Assembly (NCBI RefSeq): GCF_000495795.1
Contig: NZ_AWGD01000031.1
Coordinates: forward strand, 62,001-126,000
DNA from: Asticcacaulis sp. AC460
Lineage (GTDB): Bacteria > Pseudomonadota > Alphaproteobacteria > Caulobacterales > Caulobacteraceae
DNA: 64,000 nucleotides
Direction of reading: 5' to 3'
Shown: one piece after another, positions 59,335 through 64,000 of the stretch
Layout: every line of letters begins with the position of its first letter
Position numbering within the stretch: the stretch's first letter is position 1
Position numbers and translations under genes: made by a program
The notes under the pieces: generated by a model
Told to the model about the DNA's origin: nothing
The model's database searches: none
What the model saw: only the letters and a program-made list of their open reading frames with translations

Positions 59335-59984
59335 TCGTCCGACAGACAGCTGTGTCCACCGCGCAGGTCCTGTACCCACAGCGGTTCGGTGTAGCGATCG
59401 CCGACGCGGAAGCCCGGGGCGCAGTTCAGCGGGCTGCCCGAAGCGTCTCGCGCGCCGTCGGACATATCCAGCGACAGGCCGAACGACTGCGACGTGCCAC
59501 CGCGACGGCCGTAGCCCTGACCGTAATAATCGCGACGGCCATAGCCCGGGTAACCGTCATAGCCATAGCCCCAGCCGCCGTTTTCGCCATAGTCTGTCTG
59601 ACTGTAGGACAGGCCCAGCAGGCCGTCGTCGCCGACCGGGATCAGGGTATAGACATAGCCGCTGCGGTAGCCGCCGGTGCCGATGCTGACCCCGGCGCCG
59701 CCGTGGATCTTGCGTTTGCCGTCACCGTCGCTGTCGCCCCAGAGACCTTCGCCGCGAGCTTCGCGTTCGATCTTCGGCGCATGATTCAGCCAGGCGATGA
59801 TCTGATCGTCGGTGGTGATGGGTTTCGCGGTCGTGTCGGTGGTTCCGGTCGCAGCGATCTCCGCCTGGCTCGGCAGCTTGGCGCGGGTATTGGCCGAGAC
59901 CAGTTCATCACTGTCCTGCGCCAGGGCGGCGCACGGCAGGGCCAGCATCAGGCCGACAGCAAGGACAAGACGGGACGCAACCAT
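59331..59984 (-). CDS. Hypothetical secreted protein, 217 aa
   Basis: 217 residues from ATG 59984 with GGAGGT upstream; the reading to 60068 has no such site. Signal peptide MVASRLVLAVGLMLALPCAALAQD. The mature part has a soluble helix (AWLNHAPKIEREARGEGLWG), then a Gly/Tyr-rich low-complexity region (GYGYDGYPGYGRRDYYGQGY) and a C-terminal DGARDASGSPLNC and GHSCLSDD. The glycine-tyrosine part is likely disordered. No family recognised. Confidence 0.65.
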   Translation of the reverse strand: MVASRLVLAVGLMLALPCAALAQDSDELVSANTRAKLPSQAEIAATGTTDTTAKPITTDDQIIAWLNHAPKIEREARGEGLWGDSDGDGKRKIHGGAGVSIGTGGYRSGYVYTLIPVGDDGLLGLSYSQTDYGENGGWGYGYDGYPGYGRRDYYGQGYGRRGGTSQSFGLSLDMSDGARDASGSPLNCAPGFRVGDRYTEPLWVQDLRGGHSCLSDD

Positions 59985-60100
59985 GAACAGGACCTCCGAT
60001 CCGGCCACCATGGACCGGGTCTGTATCCGAATTATGGCCGGACTGTATCCGATGTGCAAGCCGCGCATTTTTGATCTAAGGTGACGGCAAGAGGCCCGCC

Positions 60101-60541
60101 ATGAAGTTCGACACCACCCTGCTCCAGCCCGAAGGCCGCTCGGTCACCGGCATCGTCGTTCCGCCCGAAGCGGTCGAGTCGCTGGGCGCCGGCAAGAAGC
60201 CGCCCGTCGCCGTCACGGTCAATGGCTATGCCTATCGCACGACCGTCGCGGTCATGGGCGGCAAGTATATGATCCCCTTCGCGTCCGAGCACCGCGCCGC
60301 CTCCGGCATCCAGGGCGGCGACGCCATCGCGGTCGAGATCGTGCTCGACACCGCGCCGCGGGTGGTCGAAATCCCGGACGACTTCCAGGCCGCCCTGGAC
60401 GCCGCCGGGGTCGACGAGGCCTTCGACAAGCTGGCCTTCAGCCACCGCAAGGAACATGTCCGCGCCATCGAGGATGCGAAAACACCCGAAACCCGCGCCC
60501 GCCGCATCGACAAGGCAATCGCCGTGCTGATGGGCAAATAG
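60101..60541 (+). CDS. DUF1905 / YdeI-OmpD-associated domain protein
   Basis: 146 residues. The N-terminal 90 residues are a DUF1905 beta barrel (TGIVVPPEAVESLGAGKKPP, VTVNGYAYRTTVAVMGGKYM); the C-terminal part FQAALDAAGVDEAFDKLAFSHRKEHV, then ARRIDKAI is the YdeI/OmpD-associated (bacteriocin-protection-like) helical domain. Function is not established. It ends three bases before a possible start of the acyltransferase gene, so the two are probably co-transcribed. Confidence 0.9.
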   Translation: MKFDTTLLQPEGRSVTGIVVPPEAVESLGAGKKPPVAVTVNGYAYRTTVAVMGGKYMIPFASEHRAASGIQGGDAIAVEIVLDTAPRVVEIPDDFQAALDAAGVDEAFDKLAFSHRKEHVRAIEDAKTPETRARRIDKAIAVLMGK

Positions 60542-60561
60542 CCATGACACAGGGGGCAAAC

Positions 60562-61704
60562 ATGACTCAGGGCTACCGTTGGCTGGCGCTGGATATACTG
60601 CGCGGCCTGTCCATCATCTTCATGCTGCTGAACCTCAATCCCGGTGCCTGGGACCAACAGTTCGGCTTTCTGGTCCATGCCAAGTGGGAAGGCGGCACCT
60701 TTATCGACATGGTGGCGCCGGTCTTCCTGTTCTGTATCGGCGTCGCCATTCCTCTGTCGCTGCGGCGGCGGATCGAGGCTGGCGAAAGCAACGGCCAAAT
60801 GGCGAAACATATTCTGATCCGTGCCGGTATCCTGGTGCTGCTGGGGTTGTTCCTCAATGCCTATCCGGCCTTCGACTGGGCCCATATGCGCATTCCGGGC
60901 GTGCTGCAGCGGATCGGGGTCTGCTACGGCGCGGTCGCCCTGTTCGTGCTGTTCACCGCCCGCCGCGACAATGGCTTCCGGCTGAACGCCACGGCGGTCG
61001 GCATTGCCTTTGCCGTGGTCCTGCTGTCGTGGGCGGCGCTGCTGCTGTTCGTCCCGGTCCCTGGTTTCGGGGCGCCGCGCTTCGATCCAGTGGGAAGCTG
61101 GCCGGCCTATGTCGACCGCCTGCTGCTGACCACCGATCACATGTTTCCGTGGTGGCCGGTCGACGGCAAGGTGGTGTTCGATCCCGACGGCCTGCTCAGC
61201 ACCTGGCCGGTGTGCGCCAATGTCCTGTTCGGCGCCCTGGTCGGCCATGGCCGCATGACCGGGATCAAGGCGCCGGTGCTGAAGATGCTGTTGGCCGGCG
61301 GCCTGCTGATGGCAGCGGCCATCGGCCTGAATGCGGTGGTCCCGATCATCAAGAACATCTGGACGCCGACCTTCGCCCTGTTCACCACGGGCTTTGCCCT
61401 GCTGTCGCTGGGCATATTGACCGTGCTGGTCGAAAAGCTGAAAGCGGGACCGGCCTTATTCCCGGCCCAGGTCTACGGTTCCAATCCTCTGCTAGCCTAT
61501 ATGCTGAGTTTCCTGGTGGCGCCGTTAATCGATCTGAACTGGCTGAAGCCTCCGGCAGTATCGCTGCGTGGCGCCGGCCAGGCGCTCTTTGCCCAGGCCT
61601 TCGAGCCGAAACTGGCGTCTCTGTGTTTCGCCCTGGTGATGGTGACGGCGATCTTCGTGCCGCTGTGGGTGTGCTGGCGGAACAAATGGTTCCTGAAACT
61701 ATAG
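60562..61704 (+). CDS. NagX/HGSNAT-like acyltransferase membrane protein
   Basis: 380 residues from ATG 60562 (MTQGYRW), with AGGGGG six bases before; ATG 60544 is also open. About ten to eleven membrane spans. LALDILRGLSIIFMLLNLNPGAWDQQ, the conserved His in FLVHAKWEGGTFIDMVAPVFLF and RIPGVLQRIGVCYG are features of the heparan-alpha-glucosaminide N-acetyltransferase-like family (DUF5009/NagX). Bacterial NagX genes accompany chitin or glucosamine catabolism; here no such genes are near. Likely carries acetyl groups across the membrane to a sugar. Overlaps the next convergent gene by six bases. Confidence 0.85.
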   Translation: MTQGYRWLALDILRGLSIIFMLLNLNPGAWDQQFGFLVHAKWEGGTFIDMVAPVFLFCIGVAIPLSLRRRIEAGESNGQMAKHILIRAGILVLLGLFLNAYPAFDWAHMRIPGVLQRIGVCYGAVALFVLFTARRDNGFRLNATAVGIAFAVVLLSWAALLLFVPVPGFGAPRFDPVGSWPAYVDRLLLTTDHMFPWWPVDGKVVFDPDGLLSTWPVCANVLFGALVGHGRMTGIKAPVLKMLLAGGLLMAAAIGLNAVVPIIKNIWTPTFALFTTGFALLSLGILTVLVEKLKAGPALFPAQVYGSNPLLAYMLSFLVAPLIDLNWLKPPAVSLRGAGQALFAQAFEPKLASLCFALVMVTAIFVPLWVCWRNKWFLKL

Positions 61705-62463
61705 GAACGGCCGCCCGGCCAGGGCTTCGGTAAAGGTCCAGAGGCAGAAGGCGGTGTAGGCGACGGTCCCGGCGATCACGGCGCTCCAGCGCAGAACAGG
61801 CGGCAGACCGCCCACCAAAAGCGCACCCAGAGGCAAGACCTGATGGATATGCAGGCTGAAGAAGTGCGCCACCCGAAGGTCGCCGCCGGCGCGGTTCCAG
61901 CCGAACAGCGGAAAGCTGCCGCCAACGGCGCCGACGGAATGGCCTTCGGTCATCGACATATAACCCGCCGTAACAACCACCAGGATCACCGAAAACATCG
62001 GCGCCACCGCCAGGGCGAAGCGCATGTGCCCGGGCGTTCCGGCTACCGGATGGCGCACGATCTCATAGGCCACCGGCACCAAGGTCAGCATGATCGTCAC
62101 CGCCGCCACACCCATCAGGGTGTACATAAGCCCGTGAAAAGCGTCGGACACAAAGAAATGCGACGGTTGCGCCTGGGCGGCCTGGAAGACGATATAGCCG
62201 AGTTCGAACGCTGCCGGCGCGATCAGGCCCCACTGGACAAACGCCATAGGCCATTTCGATTGCCGCTGCGGCTGGACGAAGTGCAGGTATACGGCCTGGG
62301 TCGCGGCGAAGATGGCCAGGGACAGGGCGAACTTGGCCGGTTTGATCCAGACATTTATGCCCTCAACCAGGCGGAAATCGAAAGCCTGGGCGACTGAGAA
62401 GGCGAGGAAACAGGCAGCGAGAACGACCGCTGTGGCCGTCAGGGTTTTCTGGGCGGAGGTCAT
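61699..62463 (-). CDS. Hypothetical membrane protein, 254 aa
   Basis: 254 residues with about seven membrane spans and short loops. Segments such as VEGINVWIKPAKFALSLAIF and HFFSLHIHQVLPLGALLVGG contain conserved-looking His, Lys and Pro within the membrane, but I cannot name the family. Starts one base after the stop of the ABA4-like gene, so the two form a leftward operon divergent from the TetR gene. Confidence 0.72.
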   Translation of the reverse strand: MTSAQKTLTATAVVLAACFLAFSVAQAFDFRLVEGINVWIKPAKFALSLAIFAATQAVYLHFVQPQRQSKWPMAFVQWGLIAPAAFELGYIVFQAAQAQPSHFFVSDAFHGLMYTLMGVAAVTIMLTLVPVAYEIVRHPVAGTPGHMRFALAVAPMFSVILVVVTAGYMSMTEGHSVGAVGGSFPLFGWNRAGGDLRVAHFFSLHIHQVLPLGALLVGGLPPVLRWSAVIAGTVAYTAFCLWTFTEALAGRPFL

Positions 62464-62464
62464 G

Positions 62465-62893
62465 TCACGCCACTTTCGAACCGAAGGCGCGCAGGACGAC
62501 GTAGAGCAACAGGCCAGCGGGACCGAACATGAAGGTCAGGCCCAGGCACGGCACGATCAGCCAGCCATTAACGCGGCGTTCGGCGCTGTCCTCGACGATC
62601 CAGGCGCCGACGAACAGGTCGAAGGCCAGGTAGTGCAGCCAACCCGCCGTCAGGGCGAAGTCGTTGGCAAACAGGGCCTTGACCTGGGCCAGGGAAGAAT
62701 AGCCGCCATTCGTGAAGGCATCGCGTCCCATGATCATCAGGCCGATATAGGCGGCGCCGAACACGATGGCCGCGGTCAGCCGCACCAGGGTGACCGAGCG
62801 GCTGCGGAACGGCCGGACGGCCAGCCCCGCGATCAGCACGGCCCAACCGGCCATGGCCAGCAGGTTTCCAAGGTTGAACAGGGTTTCGGGCAT
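62465..62893 (-). CDS. ABA4-like (DUF4281) membrane protein
   Basis: 142 residues, four membrane spans: FNLGNLLAMAGWAVLIAG, then WLHYLAFDLFVGAWIVEDSA and GLTFMFGPAGLLLYVVLR. These are DUF4281 hallmarks; the plant member ABA4 is needed for neoxanthin formation, but bacterial members have no defined role. First gene of the operon with the 254-aa membrane protein; a palindrome in front of it is a probable operator of the divergent TetR protein. Confidence 0.85.
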   Translation of the reverse strand: MPETLFNLGNLLAMAGWAVLIAGLAVRPFRSRSVTLVRLTAAIVFGAAYIGLMIMGRDAFTNGGYSSLAQVKALFANDFALTAGWLHYLAFDLFVGAWIVEDSAERRVNGWLIVPCLGLTFMFGPAGLLLYVVLRAFGSKVA

Positions 62894-62916
62894 GTTATCC
62901 TCCTGATTGCGCCGAC

Positions 62917-62937
62917 CATCTAATCACTGTATAGATG
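62917..62937. promoter_or_regulatory. Candidate TetR operator 1
   Basis: CATCTA (62917-62922) and TAGATG (62932-62937), perfect inverted 6-base arms with 9-base spacer, 24 bases before the ABA4-like start on the minus strand. Confidence 0.4.
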
Positions 62938-62975
62938 ACGCATAAAGCACAATCTAAACACCGTCAAGTTAAATC

Positions 62976-62988
62976 TTAACACTGTTAA
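62976..62988. promoter_or_regulatory. Candidate TetR operator 2
   Basis: TTAACA-C-TGTTAA, a perfect 6-base palindrome, ends one base before the TetR ATG (62990) and would allow autoregulation. A CTAAACACCGTCAAGTTA half-similar stretch precedes it. Confidence 0.4.
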
Positions 62989-62989
62989 A

Positions 62990-63571
62990 ATGCCACCCAA
63001 ACCCTATCACCATGGCGACCTGCGCCAGGCCCTTATCGACGCCACCGAAGAGATTCTGACCGAACGCGGTATGGAGGGCTTTTCGATGCGCGAAGCCGCC
63101 CGGCGCGCAGGCGTGTCTCCGGCGGCACCAGCGCACCATTTCGGCGATGCCCGCGGCCTGCTGACCGCCGTGGCGACCGGGGCCTTCCTCGACCTGCAGG
63201 AGGCTTTGCGTGCCGCCAATGCGCAGGGTGGCGAGAGCAAGCCGCTTCACGCCCAGGGCCGCGCCTATATCGACTTTGGCCTTGCCAACCCGGCCCGCTT
63301 CGATCTGATGTGGCGATGCGAAGCATTGAACCGCGGCGATCCGGCCTATTTGGCAGCCAGCGCCGGCGCCTTCTCTCTGCTGCACGAAGCGGTGACCGGC
63401 CTCCCGGTCCGTCCGGAGCAGCTTTGCGATGACAACAAACCGGGTATCGATGTCCGCGCCGTTTCGGCGTGGTCTTTGGTCCACGGTTTCACCACCCTGG
63501 CCCGCCAGGGCAATGTCGATCCCCACATGCCCGGGCTGATTGACGGGGTGTTGGCCGCGCTGGCGGTGTAA
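62990..63571 (+). CDS. TetR/AcrR family regulator with WHG/TetR_C_13 domain
   Basis: 193 residues. Helix-turn-helix at about 10-50 (YHHGDLRQALIDATEEILTER then MREAARRAGVSPAAPAHHF). The N-terminal YHHGDLR and the C-terminal AWSLVHGFTTLARQG (WSLVHG) identify the TetR group with the WHG domain. It likely represses the divergent ABA4-like operon and itself through the palindromes at 62917 and 62976. Ligand unknown. Confidence 0.9.
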   Translation: MPPKPYHHGDLRQALIDATEEILTERGMEGFSMREAARRAGVSPAAPAHHFGDARGLLTAVATGAFLDLQEALRAANAQGGESKPLHAQGRAYIDFGLANPARFDLMWRCEALNRGDPAYLAASAGAFSLLHEAVTGLPVRPEQLCDDNKPGIDVRAVSAWSLVHGFTTLARQGNVDPHMPGLIDGVLAALAV

Positions 63572-63608
63572 CCTTGCCGACGGGCGAAAATACCGCCATG
63601 AGAGGTTT

Positions 63609-64000
63609 ATGCTCGCGCGCCTGACACAGTATCCCTGGCTGACCGCCGTCGTCATCGGCATGACGGTGTTGCGCCTGATCACGGCGTCCCAGGTCGGGCT
63701 GGTGCCGGACGAAGCCTATTACTGGCTGTGGGCCCAGCATCCCGACCTCGGCTATTACGATCACCCGCCGATGGTGGCGTGGTGGATCATGGCCACTACC
63801 AATTATTTTTTCGATTCCGGCTTTTTTGTCCGGTTAAGTTTCGTCTTGAGTTTCCTGGGGTTGTCATGGCTGACGTATGACTCTGCGCGGGTGCTGTTTG
63901 ACACCGCTATCGCCCGGCGCGCTGTGTTGTGGCTGAATGCCTGCCTGCTGCTCAGCATAGGTTCGGTCGTCGCAACACCCGACCCGCCGTCGGTGTTGAT
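63609..64000 (+). CDS. GT39/ArnT-like membrane glycosyltransferase, 3' end cut off
   Basis: 130 residues visible from ATG 63609 (GAGAGG nearby), open to the window end. First span at about 10-27, then LVPDEAYYWLWAQHPDLGYYDH with the acidic Asp-Glu pair and the PP motif of the luminal loop, typical of GT-C enzymes of the PMT_2/ArnT group that use polyprenyl-phosphate sugars. HPPMVAWWIM and following membrane spans agree. It would transfer a sugar to lipid A or another envelope molecule; substrate not readable. Probably independent of the TetR gene, 37 bases before it. Confidence 0.85.
   Translation, partial: MLARLTQYPWLTAVVIGMTVLRLITASQVGLVPDEAYYWLWAQHPDLGYYDHPPMVAWWIMATTNYFFDSGFFVRLSFVLSFLGLSWLTYDSARVLFDTAIARRAVLWLNACLLLSIGSVVATPDPPSVL

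Overview
This is a GC-rich chromosomal window from an alphaproteobacterium, most likely of the order Caulobacterales and probably Asticcacaulis-like or a near relative. The strongest marker is a clear mipZ, the division-site ATPase of Caulobacter-type bacteria. A ClpS of the alphaproteobacterial type, a phasin, a DUF1476 (F1 ATPase inhibitor zeta-like) protein, a perfect TTAA-N7-TTAA CtrA-type box and many Tat-exported periplasmic proteins agree with this. The genus is inferred from protein resemblance only. I see no rRNA, tRNA, CRISPR array, prophage or classical insertion sequence.

Layout. 1-2.6 kb: a DUF4153 membrane protein cut by the window edge and an unknown membrane protein. 2.7-7.5 kb: an LLM-class monooxygenase, then a sulfide/persulfide unit in which a BigR-like ArsR repressor, two rhodaneses and a TauE/SafE exporter are read leftward and a persulfide dioxygenase-like MBL protein rightward from a palindromic intergenic region. 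7.7-13.8 kb: clpS-clpA, and a cydA-cydB-DUF2474 quinol oxidase operon. 14-22.3 kb: phasin, a D,D-carboxypeptidase with a SPOR domain, TetR-DUF1761, mipZ with a membrane J-domain gene, map and radC. 22.5-30.8 kb: small A/B-barrel proteins, an exported GH2 glycosidase, a repeat-built peptidoglycan-binding protein, purB and a 2OG-oxygenase-like protein with a substituted iron ligand.

31-43 kb: a leftward DUF1476 / membrane / lytic-transglycosylase-like lipoprotein operon diverges from purC-purS-purQ. These are followed by a lipoprotein hydrolase, purL, a DUF559 nuclease-like gene between inverted repeats, a degenerate aldo/keto reductase, monothiol glutaredoxin and a secreted metallopeptidase. 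43-54 kb: rpsD, a chemoreceptor fragment ending after HAMP, a CorC/HlyC protein, the formaldehyde detoxification genes fghA and frmA, a full chemoreceptor and two tandem Tat-exported Gfo/Idh/MocA oxidoreductases. 54-64 kb: a DUF1800-DUF1501 exported pair, YciI-like and GST genes, small secreted or membrane proteins, a NagX/HGSNAT-like acyltransferase, an ABA4-like membrane operon divergent from a TetR regulator, and the start of a GT39/ArnT-like glycosyltransferase.

The most striking non-coding feature is the density of palindromic intergenic repeats. I distinguish seven types (A-G). Many lie within a few bases of a stop codon, and two copies of type A sit in inverted orientation around a DUF559 nuclease-like gene, an arrangement resembling a REP/RAYT-like or MITE-like unit. 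That is the best candidate here for an undescribed system, but it rests on one locus and needs genome-wide counting.
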